The notes under the pieces were generated by a model. That model had not been told where the DNA came from, ran no database searches, and saw only the letters and a list, made by a program, of their open reading frames with translations. A stretch of DNA of 64,000 bases from positions 480,548 through 544,547 of the forward strand of contig NZ_JACJVP010000001.1 of assembly GCF_014212125.1 (NCBI RefSeq), read 5' to 3'. Of this stretch, positions 18,029-27,300 are shown one piece after another. This DNA is from Cohnella nanjingensis (GTDB lineage Bacteria > Bacillota > Bacilli > Paenibacillales > Paenibacillaceae). A program made the position numbers and the translations under genes. Within the stretch, counting starts at the first letter, position 1, and each line of letters begins with the position of its first letter.

Positions 18029-18081
18029 CTATAAGGGGGCGCACCATTTGGAAATCAATAAAGCGCTGCACCCTTATAGGT
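18027..18081 (-). promoter_or_regulatory. Long inverted repeat upstream of the ABC exporter
   Basis: ACCTATAAGGG (18027-18037) is repeated inverted as CCCTTATAGGT (18071-18081), 11 bp without mismatch and 33 bp apart; inner GCGC pairs (18039-18042 and 18063-18066) extend the stem. It directly abuts the shorter palindrome. It could be a stem-loop in the leader or two half-sites for a dimeric regulator. Confidence 0.45.
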
Positions 18082-18266
18082 CAGTACGGTGCAAGTCGCA
18101 GTTGTTCTCATGGAAATAGCCTCCTCGTTCATAGATGCTTTCATTTTAGCCGATTATGGGCAAGAGGCAAACCGTAAAATTTAACTATAGTCGTTCATTC
18201 TTGAACACAATCGCATTTCCAACCTGTCGAACTTGCTTTATGATAGGTCTTATACGGAGGTGCGAA

Positions 18267-19379
18267 ATGGGACTTTTTAACTGGATTCGTGAAACCATGA
18301 CCGGACAACGCGTCTGTCCGATTGAGCATCTGGAGAGCTTTAAGCGAGTGGGAGAACAAGTTTACGCTTTGCATGTGGAGATGGCGGATTGCGAAGCCCC
18401 CCGTGCCCTGGCTTACTTGCAGGCGGCGAGAAGTCTTCAGACCATGGCTGACGCCTTGTTGGGCGATGCCTTCTCCAACTTCGGGAATGCGCCCAAGCCC
18501 GTGCCGATCATCACGCATGAACAAGCGGAAGTCTGGTATGGCAAGCTGCCCGCGATCATGATCGCCGCCAGACAAGAAGCCTTGTTCGAACAATCATCCG
18601 CGATCGAGCTTCCGATTCGTCTGGGACAACAGATGGAAGGTCCGAGTCCCTGTCCGGTTGAACATCTGTCCGGACTACGGCGTGCGGCGGAACGCATGGA
18701 CGAGATGACCTCGCAGGGCGTTGCCGCCGCGCGGAACCAAGGCGATACGTACAAAGCCGTCCTCCTGCTGTACGAATCCGCACGAACGCGAAAACAAGCC
18801 GGCGATGCGATCGTCGGAAGCATCACGAGCGGCCGGCGGGTATCGCCGGAAAGCCATGAAGATGCGGAAAAACAGTATTGGATCGCGCTCTCGGAATACT
18901 TGCTGATTGCCCAAGGGCTTAAAGCGCCTTTCTTGTTCAAGTCGCAACCTCCGATTCCATCTTCGGCCTCCTTCGCTCGAAAGCTTTGTAAGCTCGACTC
19001 GGATGACATCTGGAAAGTCACGAGTTCGTATGCCAAGCGGGATATTCGCAGGGCAGGCGAATGGGAACAAGCGATCGAAGATCTGCGGGAGCACTGGGCC
19101 ACCTGCTTGATCACGGACATCGAACGAGAATACGAGACCACGGTGGAGCAATTGCTGGAGAAGGATCTCATCGAAGAAACGAGGTACTGGTATTGCTGTC
19201 CCTTCCCATCCGTCTACCGGGTACGGAGCAGTTGTTCTTCCGTTCAGATCCTGGGTGCCGCGATACCCAGAGGACACGAGTTCGTGTATGAATATGGCGA
19301 TGACGGCGCTGAGGGCAAATTCATCTCCGCCCCTTCCTTCAACAGGGGCGCAGAACGTAAATATTGTGAAGATAATTAA
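18267..19379 (+). CDS. Unknown protein with a tandem duplicated helical domain
   Basis: The ATG at 18267 follows GGAGG and gives 370 residues. I do not recognise a family. Two stretches of about 95 residues are alike: each opens with Cys-Pro-(Ile/Val)-Glu-His-Leu (C17 and C129) and ends in an ARQEALF or AQGLKAPFLF helix. A C-terminal domain of about 130 residues contains a CysCys pair at 310-311 and several more cysteines. There is no signal peptide or membrane segment. A PspA-like gene follows 25 bp later on the same strand, so the pair is probably an operon. The function is unknown; an adaptor in envelope stress is a guess from context. Confidence 0.8.
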   Translation: MGLFNWIRETMTGQRVCPIEHLESFKRVGEQVYALHVEMADCEAPRALAYLQAARSLQTMADALLGDAFSNFGNAPKPVPIITHEQAEVWYGKLPAIMIAARQEALFEQSSAIELPIRLGQQMEGPSPCPVEHLSGLRRAAERMDEMTSQGVAAARNQGDTYKAVLLLYESARTRKQAGDAIVGSITSGRRVSPESHEDAEKQYWIALSEYLLIAQGLKAPFLFKSQPPIPSSASFARKLCKLDSDDIWKVTSSYAKRDIRRAGEWEQAIEDLREHWATCLITDIEREYETTVEQLLEKDLIEETRYWYCCPFPSVYRVRSSCSSVQILGAAIPRGHEFVYEYGDDGAEGKFISAPSFNRGAERKYCEDN

Positions 19380-19404
19380 TCGCAGATAGGAGGCAAAGTG
19401 GACA

Positions 19405-19965
19405 TTGGGGATTTTTCGGCGTTTGAGAAGATGGCTCCAAGCAAGCGCGCATCCGCAAGAGAATCCGGAACAAGTTCTGCATGATTATATGGAAGCCGCT
19501 TCCGAGAAGCTGCGCGAGCTGTCTGTGTCCGTCAACCGCGCGGAGTCTGAATGGCTGTCGCTCCAAGAGAACATTGAATTGTATGCGTCGAACGCGGAAG
19601 CTTTTCGTTCCCAAGCGGAGGAAGCTGCAAAGGCGGGTCGAACGGAACAGGCGAGACAGTGGTTGCTAAAAGCGCATTCGGAGTCGGATCGGGCTGACCG
19701 TTTGGCGTCTGAAACGAATCGCTTAAAGAACGCGGTCGAGCATCTGAGAGCAAGTCTGGATGCCCTGAGGACGAAATACGAGACCGCCAAAGCTTTGAAG
19801 GATCAATATCAACTTCGACATCGGTACGCTGACTCGCAATGGGCAGCGCAGCAAGCGTTGTCAGATCGATCGGATTCTTCCTCTGCCCGGGCCATGGACA
19901 GGATCCAGGAGGAGATGTTCCTTGCCGAAGCCAAGGCAGAGCTTGCCAAATCGCGTCCGAACTGA
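19405..19965 (+). CDS. PspA/IM30 (ESCRT-III-like) family protein, short form
   Basis: The 186-residue protein is almost entirely alpha-helical coiled coil. It opens with MGIFRRLRRWLQ, like the amphipathic helix of PspA and LiaH, then NPEQVLHDYMEAASEKL, the usual start of the first coiled coil. It is 35-45 residues shorter than typical PspA. The start is a TTG, with AGGAGG 11 bases upstream and no nearby in-frame ATG. PspA proteins coat and stabilise damaged membranes. Here it is coupled to the unknown duplicated-domain protein rather than to the usual partners. A strong terminator follows. Confidence 0.8.
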   Translation: MGIFRRLRRWLQASAHPQENPEQVLHDYMEAASEKLRELSVSVNRAESEWLSLQENIELYASNAEAFRSQAEEAAKAGRTEQARQWLLKAHSESDRADRLASETNRLKNAVEHLRASLDALRTKYETAKALKDQYQLRHRYADSQWAAQQALSDRSDSSSARAMDRIQEEMFLAEAKAELAKSRPN

Positions 19966-19997
19966 GGGGGCGATGATTGCCCCCATCTACATTGAAA

Positions 19998-20040
19998 GAA
20001 GCTTTTGCAGAAAGCAATCCCTTCTGCAAAAGCTTCTTTT
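19998..20040 (+). terminator. Strong hairpin terminator between convergent genes
   Basis: A perfect 15-bp inverted repeat (19998-20012 with 20022-20036) with a 9-base loop is followed by TTTT. It serves the PspA-like gene and, 4 bp from its stop, probably also the convergent lipoprotein gene. Confidence 0.85.
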
Positions 20041-20043
20041 GGT

Positions 20044-20421
20044 TCATTCAAGCCCCAACTGCGACTTCGTCTGCAATTCATCGTTCAGGAAGACGAAGCT
20101 GGCGCTGGCCCCGACACCGCCTTTTCCTTTGTACATGACCACGGAAGCGTAATTTTTGTCCCCTTTTTTCCCGGCCTCCGAGAGGACGTCTCCTTCCCCT
20201 CCGACGATCTCGATAATCTCTTTGTAAGTCATCCCGCTTTCGATTTTACCGTACTCTTCTTTGGTGATCGTGACCCCGTCTTTGTCGCCCGCGGGCTGCG
20301 AGGCTTGGACGGATGCGCTCGCGCTCGGCTTCGCGTCTTCGCCTTTCGAAGAACCGCAAGCGGTCAGCAAGACCATGAGGAGCGCCACGATCGCGATTGG
20401 CATGCTTTTCAACTGATCCAC
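20044..20421 (-). CDS. Small lipoprotein with SmpA/BamE-like domain (DUF3862-type)
   Basis: The 125-residue protein has a lipoprotein signal with lipobox LLTAC (cysteine at 22), a short Ser/Ala-rich linker, and a domain starting VTITKEEYGKIESGMTYKEI and continuing as IVGGEGDVLSEAG. This pattern matches DUF3862, a beta-lactamase inhibitor-like or SmpA/BamE fold found in many Firmicute lipoproteins. It should be anchored to the outer face of the membrane. Its role is unknown. It is a single gene facing the PspA-like gene; an RBS match before the ATG is weak. Confidence 0.82.
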   Translation of the reverse strand: MDQLKSMPIAIVALLMVLLTACGSSKGEDAKPSASASVQASQPAGDKDGVTITKEEYGKIESGMTYKEIIEIVGGEGDVLSEAGKKGDKNYASVVMYKGKGGVGASASFVFLNDELQTKSQLGLE

Positions 20422-20625
20422 TCCAAATCAGAAATTGACTGGAAGATGATTCCGTCTTGCACATTCTACAACAACCGGGTTCATCTGGAAACAGAATCCA
20501 AGAAAAAGGGAAAAATGACTTAAATCTTTTAGGAAAATGGAATCAATTGTGGATCTCGCACGCCGTCACAAAGCAATTGTGGGGGCGATCCGTCCACTTC
20601 GGCTTGCTTCTCCGAATTGCCTCCA

Positions 20626-20844
20626 TTAGCCATGGTTCAGATAATAAATCGCCAATTGGGTCCTGTCGCGCAGCTGCAGCTTCTCCAAGAGGGCGGTCAC
20701 ATAATTGCGGACGGTTCCTTCGCTTAGAAAAAGACGGCTCGCAATCTCTTTGTTGGTCAATCCTTCCGCAACATGCGCCAATATCTCCCGTTCGCGAGCG
20801 CTCACTTCCAGCGGAAGCGGCGGTTTCTTTTCTTCTTTCAGCAA
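20626..20844 (-). pseudogene. LuxR-type HTH remnant of a NarL-family response regulator
   Basis: The 72 codons encode only the DNA-binding domain: LTNKEIASRLFLSEGTVRNY is the recognition core and LEKLQLRDRTQLAIYYLNHG the end. The receiver domain normally preceding it is missing, and the upstream bases contain no trace of it in any frame I read. The only in-frame start is a TTG without a clear ribosome site. It is most likely the 3' end of a decayed response regulator gene, though a stand-alone HTH protein such as GerE is a possible alternative. Confidence 0.6.
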
Positions 20845-20956
20845 GCCGGCCTATGCCTGCGGCAAGACCAACCATTGAACGCATGCAAAAAAACCACAAC
20901 ACGAGGATTCATCGTGATTGTGGTTAACGTGCGTTGCACGGGGTAGGTCCGTATTG

Positions 20957-21454
20957 TCATCCTAAAGAGCGGACGAGTCTTACCCTTTTATAATAGGATA
21001 ACGCAGCCAAGCTGATGGAGACCCCCCATGTCGCAAAACCTCCGTAGGCCGGAAGCATGATCCATGGACTGAACGGGCCGGTTAAGGAATGGAAACTGCC
21101 ATCCATGCTGCTCTTGACCAGCTTAAACAGGACAGACAAGCTCACGGCTATAAAAGCCATCCCTCCGGTTAAGGCGGGCAGAATCAAGATCCATGGAGGG
21201 ATTCTCCTGCCCCACGGACGAACCAACGCAATCGCAAGTACAGAAGCGATCAGACCGAGCAAGACCGTCGTATCGATCCCGTAAGGGTAAAGAAAGGCGG
21301 TAATCGGATCTCCGTTCGCTAGCATCGATTCATGCAATTCCTTCATTCCTTGCGCTGTGGCGAGTACCGGCAGGCTAATCGCCCACAACGTTTTCATGAC
21401 CATATAGGGGATCAGAGCGACGGAAGCGGTATAACCCCATTTGAGCGATCTCAC
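20957..21454 (-). CDS. Unknown four-helix membrane protein, paralogue of its neighbour
   Basis: Translation probably starts at the GTG at 21454, which overlaps the upstream gene's stop as GTGA; this gives 165 residues. The longer in-frame extension runs antisense-free through the upstream gene and looks non-coding. Four membrane helices are visible. A loop motif IALVRPWGRRIPPW matches VALVKPWSRVVPEW in the upstream protein, so the two are paralogues and may form a heteromeric complex. They follow a two-component system on the same strand and are probably its output or its sensory partner. No known family was recognised. Confidence 0.75.
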   Translation of the reverse strand: MRSLKWGYTASVALIPYMVMKTLWAISLPVLATAQGMKELHESMLANGDPITAFLYPYGIDTTVLLGLIASVLAIALVRPWGRRIPPWILILPALTGGMAFIAVSLSVLFKLVKSSMDGSFHSLTGPFSPWIMLPAYGGFATWGVSISLAALSYYKRVRLVRSLG

Positions 21455-22095
21455 GACACGGCGAACTCCCGAATAATCTCGAACACGAATAGCGCGGTGG
21501 CCAGAACGACGGTCGCCAGAAAAACAAGGATCGTTCGTCTTAGCACAACTGGCGAGACGCCGCATGCTTGAGCGTAATGAACTCCCGTCAGGCTGGACAA
21601 GATCCCCATGATCACAAACCACGGCTCGTAAAAGCCCAAGTCCCATAAGGCAAGACTGCGGACGTCGAGGTCGATCCAACTATCGAATTCCATCGTAATG
21701 AACCCAGCCAAATGAAGGCTCTTGGTGATGATCCCGCTCATTCCGTGCGCTAAGGCAAAGGCCGTACAGAGTAACAAGGGTATGGTGAGGACGAACCATG
21801 GCACTTTACGCCCCCCAACCGCCGGCATCCATTCCGGGACAACCCTTGACCACGGCTTGACAAGCGCCACTAAAATAAATCCACAAATCATGATGAGGAC
21901 GCCTGCCGCGAAACTGGCCTTGGCAAAAGCATGCGGATTCACGAACTCGCCCGGCAGCCCGATCGTCCCTCCTGCCGCTTGATAGAATCGGACCAACACG
22001 GCATACAGGATCGCCCAAGCGCAACCGGCATAGGCCGGCCAAACCGTTGACCCCGTATAGCGTATAATGGCATCCAATCGTTTGTTCAATTTCAT
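21451..22095 (-). CDS. Unknown five-helix membrane protein downstream of a two-component system
   Basis: The 214-residue protein has about five membrane helices (17-39, 57-77, 92-112, 157-175, 185-207) and short loops. The conserved loop VALVKPWSRVVPEW (about 75-88) is shared with the next gene. It starts 70 bp after the kinase stop and its stop overlaps the next start (GTGA), so the four genes look like one operon. ABC permeases of Bce type are much larger, and no ATPase gene is present, so it is not a standard peptide-antibiotic module. Its function is unknown. Confidence 0.78.
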   Translation of the reverse strand: MKLNKRLDAIIRYTGSTVWPAYAGCAWAILYAVLVRFYQAAGGTIGLPGEFVNPHAFAKASFAAGVLIMICGFILVALVKPWSRVVPEWMPAVGGRKVPWFVLTIPLLLCTAFALAHGMSGIITKSLHLAGFITMEFDSWIDLDVRSLALWDLGFYEPWFVIMGILSSLTGVHYAQACGVSPVVLRRTILVFLATVVLATALFVFEIIREFAVS

Positions 22096-22165
22096 TATCG
22101 ATCACCTCGTCCCTTAGCTTAACGGCCGAAGTGAAAAACGAGGCGACTTGAAGTTTAAGTTTCGT

Positions 22166-23506
22166 TTAAATCGGTTTCCCGATATAGATGCGCGTACCGG
22201 CCGAGGAACTAGCGATCTCCCAGTGCAGATTCATATTTTTCGCCATCAGCGCGACGATGGAAAGTCCGATGCCAGCCCCTTTTGCGCTGGAAGGCCGCTC
22301 TAGCCCCAAGCCTTTATCCGAGATCTCCAGACATGTCCATCCGTTTCGTTCCGCGACATGGACCCCCACATATCCGCCGGATTTCGCATGCCGGACCACG
22401 TTTTGGAACAAGTTGTCCAACATGCTCCTTAACCACAACGGATCGACATGCCAGACCAGCGCCTTGTCCTCGGGAAGGTTCACGTCGATCTCGAAGCCTT
22501 CCTGCTCGAAGAGGGGGTACCATTCGGCTACGGCATTGCGCACTTCCTCGATCACATGGACATCCTTCGTTTTTAAGGGGTACTTTCCGGCTGCCAGCAG
22601 CGTATGGGAGAGCAGGTTGTCGATCAGCTTGCCGACGTCCCCTAATTTATTCACGATCACTTCCATGGACGAGATGCCTTGAGGCGAAGCAGGATTTTTC
22701 TGGACGACGTAGGCATGCTGCCGGATGACGGTTAATGGCGTACGCAGATCGTGAGAGATGCTGGCGATAAATTGACTGCGTAGACTTTCTTCCTCTCTTT
22801 CCCGCTCCCTGCTGCGCCTAAGTTGATCGACCATCTCGTTAAAAGATCTCTCCAGCTCTCCGATCTCATCGCGGTTGCGGACCGCGACTTCCCGGGGTAC
22901 GCCGGATGTCCCCGTATCCGCCATCGCCTTTTTCAACCGGATCAGCCTACGTCTCAATCTCAAGAAGAACAACAAGGAGACGACGACGATCCCTCCGCAA
23001 GCCATGGAGAACAGAATGGCCAATCGGGCGTCGCCGAAAAAGGGAACCATCGACAGGTCCGTATGCCGGGTCGGCATTTGAAAGACCATCCATCCTTGCT
23101 CCGGGCTGCCGCCAATCAGGGCGGTTACCGTATACGTTTCCTTGTCTTCTTTTATATTCGCATCGAAAGCCACCGACTCGCGATAGGACCATTGCGCCGG
23201 AATATCCGCCGGCCGTTTCTCGACGAATTGCGTGTGGCCTGACGCGTCTACCCAAAATAATCTAGCTTCGGGATAGCGTCCATGAATGCCCATGAGTTTC
23301 TCATGGATGAGGCTTGCCGATGCCCCATTTAGCGTTATCGCTTCGGCTTTCCACATCGCGTCCAGTTTTTCCGTTTCGTAGAACGAATTAGGATGCGTCC
23401 ATAGATACAGGAAGTAGTAGCCGGCAGGAAAAGTCGGCCAAATGACCAAGGCGAATAAGAGCAAGAGAATATACTTGCTCATCAGCGATTGGCGAATGAA
23501 CCTCAT
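22166..23506 (-). CDS. Sensor histidine kinase with large extracellular loop
   Basis: The start is the ATG at 23506, which overlaps the response-regulator stop as ATGA; the protein has 446 residues. Membrane helices at about 12-35 and 161-184 enclose a 125-residue extracellular sensor domain. A HAMP linker follows, then HisKA with His252 (SISHDLRTPLTV) and HATPase with N box (NLFQNVVRHA) and G1 box (DKGLGL). The extracellular domain is not a recognised PAS/Cache type by eye. The kinase signals to the upstream response regulator; two membrane proteins downstream may be part of the system. Confidence 0.93.
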   Translation of the reverse strand: MRFIRQSLMSKYILLLLFALVIWPTFPAGYYFLYLWTHPNSFYETEKLDAMWKAEAITLNGASASLIHEKLMGIHGRYPEARLFWVDASGHTQFVEKRPADIPAQWSYRESVAFDANIKEDKETYTVTALIGGSPEQGWMVFQMPTRHTDLSMVPFFGDARLAILFSMACGGIVVVSLLFFLRLRRRLIRLKKAMADTGTSGVPREVAVRNRDEIGELERSFNEMVDQLRRSREREREEESLRSQFIASISHDLRTPLTVIRQHAYVVQKNPASPQGISSMEVIVNKLGDVGKLIDNLLSHTLLAAGKYPLKTKDVHVIEEVRNAVAEWYPLFEQEGFEIDVNLPEDKALVWHVDPLWLRSMLDNLFQNVVRHAKSGGYVGVHVAERNGWTCLEISDKGLGLERPSSAKGAGIGLSIVALMAKNMNLHWEIASSSAGTRIYIGKPI

Positions 23507-24183
23507 TGTCTCACCCGATAGCCGACCCCGCGTATGGTCTCGATAATCTTCGGATCGCCGGCATCGAGCTCGATCTTCTCGCGCAGGTGGCGAATATGGA
23601 CCATGAGCGTCTTGTCTCCTTCGAGATACGGCTCTCCCCATATCGCCTCATACAGCTGCTTTTTGGTCAAGATTTGATTCGGATGGAGCAAGAAATACAT
23701 AAAGATATGATATTGCTTGCCCGTTAGCACGATCTCCTCTTGCGATTCCGAATGCACGATCCGGTTTTCCTTCAGATAGACGCTTAAGTGATGCAGTTGT
23801 ATCCGATCTTGCGAATCCGTGCCGAATCGCCTCAGCAGCACTTGAATCCGGGCGGCGAGCTCATCGGGGTGATACGGCTTGGTCATATAATCGTCTGCGA
23901 AGGACAGCCCGTGCAGCTTATCCTCCATGGAGGTTCTCGCCGTCAGCATCAGGATGGGCTTGTTCGGATATTTCTGCTTGATGCGTTGACCGACCGTGTA
24001 CCCGTCCAAACCGGGGAGCATCACGTCCAGGAGGACGAGATCGGCAAGATCCATATGGTTCATCGCTTCATAGCCGGAAGGGATCCAGATGACGCGATAG
24101 CCGGATTCCTCCAGAAATTCGCGAACCCAGGAGCCGATCTCTTGGTCGTCTTCAATATGCAGGATGGTTTTCTCCAACGTCAC
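23503..24183 (-). CDS. OmpR/PhoB-family response regulator
   Basis: The 226-residue protein has a receiver with acidic pocket EDD (11-13) and phospho-acceptor Asp53 (LVLLDVMLPG), and a winged-helix output domain in about 130-226 (KTLMVHIRHLREKI). Translation appears to start at a GTG (24183) five bases after AGGAG. It is the first gene of an operon with a kinase and two membrane proteins. The GH87 gene lies upstream on the same strand but is separated by a terminator, so it is not clearly in the regulon. Confidence 0.94.
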   Translation of the reverse strand: MTLEKTILHIEDDQEIGSWVREFLEESGYRVIWIPSGYEAMNHMDLADLVLLDVMLPGLDGYTVGQRIKQKYPNKPILMLTARTSMEDKLHGLSFADDYMTKPYHPDELAARIQVLLRRFGTDSQDRIQLHHLSVYLKENRIVHSESQEEIVLTGKQYHIFMYFLLHPNQILTKKQLYEAIWGEPYLEGDKTLMVHIRHLREKIELDAGDPKIIETIRGVGYRVRQ

Positions 24184-24300
24184 GTTCTCTCCTACTCCAA
24201 TGATGAATGTCGGATGGCTGCGGACTTAACGTTCATCGCTATCATTTCGATAAGGGGAAGGAAATCCCTGCCCGAGAGCTGAAACTCCGTCGTTCCGTCA

Positions 24301-24324
24301 AAAAGGAAGAGTTCCGAAGAACTC
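24301..24324 (-). terminator. Rho-independent terminator after the GH87 gene
   Basis: GAGTTC (24309-24314) and GAACTC (24319-24324) form a stem with a CGAA tetraloop; flanking A on the plus strand gives the minus-strand U tract. It lies 24 bp past the stop. Confidence 0.7.
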
Positions 24325-24347
24325 CTCCCCATAAGCGATCCGATTCC

Positions 24348-27300
24348 TTAATTGTTGATCGTCAGGCTAAAGCCGCTCTGCAAGTAATACAGGCCCGGGT
24401 AAGCGATGTTGCTGGTCTTCAGATTGTTGAACGTGGCGGAGCCGTTGCCGGTGTAGGCGAAGACCGCCGCGCCCAGATGCGGTCCCGAGAACCGCGAGGT
24501 CGTCACGCCGTCCAGTCCGGTCCCGTTGATGGTGACGTTGTTGAACACGATGTTCTGGAATCCGCCGCCGTATCCGAATTGGATCGCGTCTCGCTGCGAA
24601 TTGAGGATATCGATATTGGTGAACGTCACGTTGCGGATCGCGTCGTTCGATGCCTCCAAATCGATGGCCCCGCGTTCGCCGTTGTACAGGTCTTTGCTGG
24701 TGCCGCAATTGACGATCGTATTATCCGAGAACACGATGCCGGTATTGTTCTGGAAATGGTAGCCGGGGAACACGGTGTTCATCCGGATGCCGGAGCCGCC
24801 TACGCAGTCGATGATGTAGTTGTGGTCGGCCTTGTGTCCGCTTCCTCCGAAGAAGGCGATCCCGCCCGCCCGCCAATTGTTCTCGATCGTGTTGTACGAG
24901 AACGTATTGTTCACGCCGGCCGGCGCGCCGTTGGTATCGCTGGTCCATACGGCCAGCGCGTCATCGCCGTTGTTCCGCAGATTGCTGTTCCTTACGGTCG
25001 AATTGCTCGTTCCCTGGGCGAAGTTGACCCCGTCGGCCAGGTTGTTGCGGATCCGGCTGTTCTCGATCAACAGCCCGTTCGCATAGATCGCCGGCGTATG
25101 TCCGTAATCCCCGACCCAGAAGCCGCATTCGAAGTGCTCGACCCAGACGTCATGGATGACGGAGTTGGTTCCGAAGTTGTCCATGAAGCCTTTGTAGATC
25201 GCATTCTGGCCGTAGCGAGAACGCAGGTTCGAGTTAAGGTAGATATTGCTGAAGTCCAGCTTCCCGGTGATGCGGAGCGAGATGCCGCCTCCTGCCGCAT
25301 TGGCGTTCGTGAACTGGACGTTCGTGTACCAGTAGCCTGCTCCCGTGATCGTAATGTTGTTGATCATGTTGCTGACGGTACCGATCTGCCACATATTGCT
25401 TAGGTTGAACGTCCCCTCCGGGATATACAGGGTCTTGCCGCCTGCAACCGCTGCATTGACGGCTGCATTAAACGCCGCGAGATCATCCTTTCCGTCGTTC
25501 GGCACGGCACCGTAATCCGTGACGGAGACCGAATTGGCGGGACGCGGGATTGCCGTCGGCACAGGCTCGATCTCGATGAAGTCGACGCCGTATTCCAAGC
25601 CGTCTCCGTTGTTCTTCTGGATACGGATCGTGTCGCCGGGCTGAAGCGGCGTATCCAGCTTCCAGTGCACTTCGTCGAAGCGGAAGAGCGGCCGACCTGC
25701 GCTAGGCGCATCTCCCGGCATGTCGCCGGAGAAATACTGCCAGCTATAGTAAGAGGTCAGCGAGATCGTCTTCGCCTTGGATCCGTTCACGTAGACGTCA
25801 AGCGAACCGTTCAATCCCATGCCGTCCTGCGAATCGGGCATGGTGAAGCGCATCGTGACGCCTGCTCCTCCCTGCCCTTGCCGGACCGTCCATTGCAGAT
25901 TGGCGCCGTTCGAAGGCAACGCGACATACTTTTGGCCGGAAGCTTCGGACGCCGTTAGGGACTGGTCGAAGGTCGGCGCGGACTTCGGCACGGCACCGCC
26001 GCCAAGGGTCGCGTCTTCCGTATCGTAACGGCTATACGGCACGGTAGCGCCCCGTTGTCCGTAGACGACCAGGTTGGTCGTGCTCACGTTGTTCGCCTGC
26101 TTGCTCTCGATCTCGTTCGCGTCGACCGCCACGGTCGTCGTCACCGCGTAGGTGCCGCTGGCCGCCGTCCAGGTTCCCGGCAGGGAGACGTTGACAGACG
26201 CGCCCGCAGCTAGGATGCCGGCGTAAGACCCATTGAAGGTTTGGACCGCGGCGCCGGCAGCATTCTTCAGAATCACCGTGACGCCATGCGCTCCGCCTGC
26301 AGATGCGATGGTTCCTTGGTTCTTCAAGTTGACGGTAAAGGCAACCGCATTGCCCGCCGCCGGAGCGCTAGGCGTCCAGGAGATACTGCCGATCAGGTCG
26401 GAACTCGCGACAGGTGCGACGACCAGCGCAGTCGGATTCGTGTAGCTGTTGTTCGATTTATTCTGCTCGATGATCAAGTTGCTCTCGTCGACTTTGGCGG
26501 CGAGCCCATACGTCCCTGCGGTCTTGACGCCGGCATTCAGCGATACCGTCGTCTGCGCGCCGGCCGCCAGCGCGCTTACGGGAGAGGAGCCCGCCAGCTC
26601 GTTGTTCAGATAGAAGTTGACGGTCGTCGCCGGCGCGTCGGCGTTGCCGATATTCTTCACGATGGCGTTTAACGTGATGGCATTGTTCTCGATCGGAGAT
26701 GTCGGCGACCAAGACATGCCCGTGATCGTTAGATCGGGGTTCGGCGCTGGCGTGCCAAAGACCTGAAACTCGGCGATCTGTCCGGCCGGCGCGCCGGAGT
26801 TGGCCGTGATGTTCAACTGCAGGCGTTTGACCGTTGCGGTCACCGGGATCGTCACCGCGTTGCCGGTGGCCGGATTGAACGTGTAGGTCTGTGCGGATAC
26901 GAGATTGCCGAACGTCGTCGCATTCTGATCGTGGCCGAGCACTTGGATCGTCTGCGTGCGCGTAGCCCACACTGCGGCCGGGTTCAGCTTCAGCACGATC
27001 GAAGTGATGTTATGGTTCGCTCCTAGGTCTAGGGTCAGCGTGCTCGGATTGCCGCCGCCTTCCCAGTAGGTGCCGGTGTCGTTATCGTTCGCGTTCGCGG
27101 CCACATACGATTGCGTGTTGGAGGACGCGGCAATCGGTTTGCCGATCGCGATGTTGCCGCCCGGCGAAGGCGTTGGCGTTGGTGTCGGCGTTGGTGTTGG
27201 CGTTGGTGTTGGTGTTGGTGTTGGTGTTGGTGTTGGCGTTGGTGTTGGCGTTGGCGTCGGTGTTGGCGTTGGCGTTGGTGTCGGTGTCGGCGTTGGTGTC

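Noticed and set aside
20626-20844. Stand-alone GerE-like regulator
   Set aside because: Considered because a 72-residue HTH could be complete, but TTG start without RBS and NarL-type sequence favour a truncated response regulator.
24207-25403. Long plus-strand open frame (398 codons) opposite the GH87 gene
   Set aside because: It is the GC-driven shadow of the glucanase coding strand, with Arg/Val/Asp-rich composition, no ribosome site and no domain.
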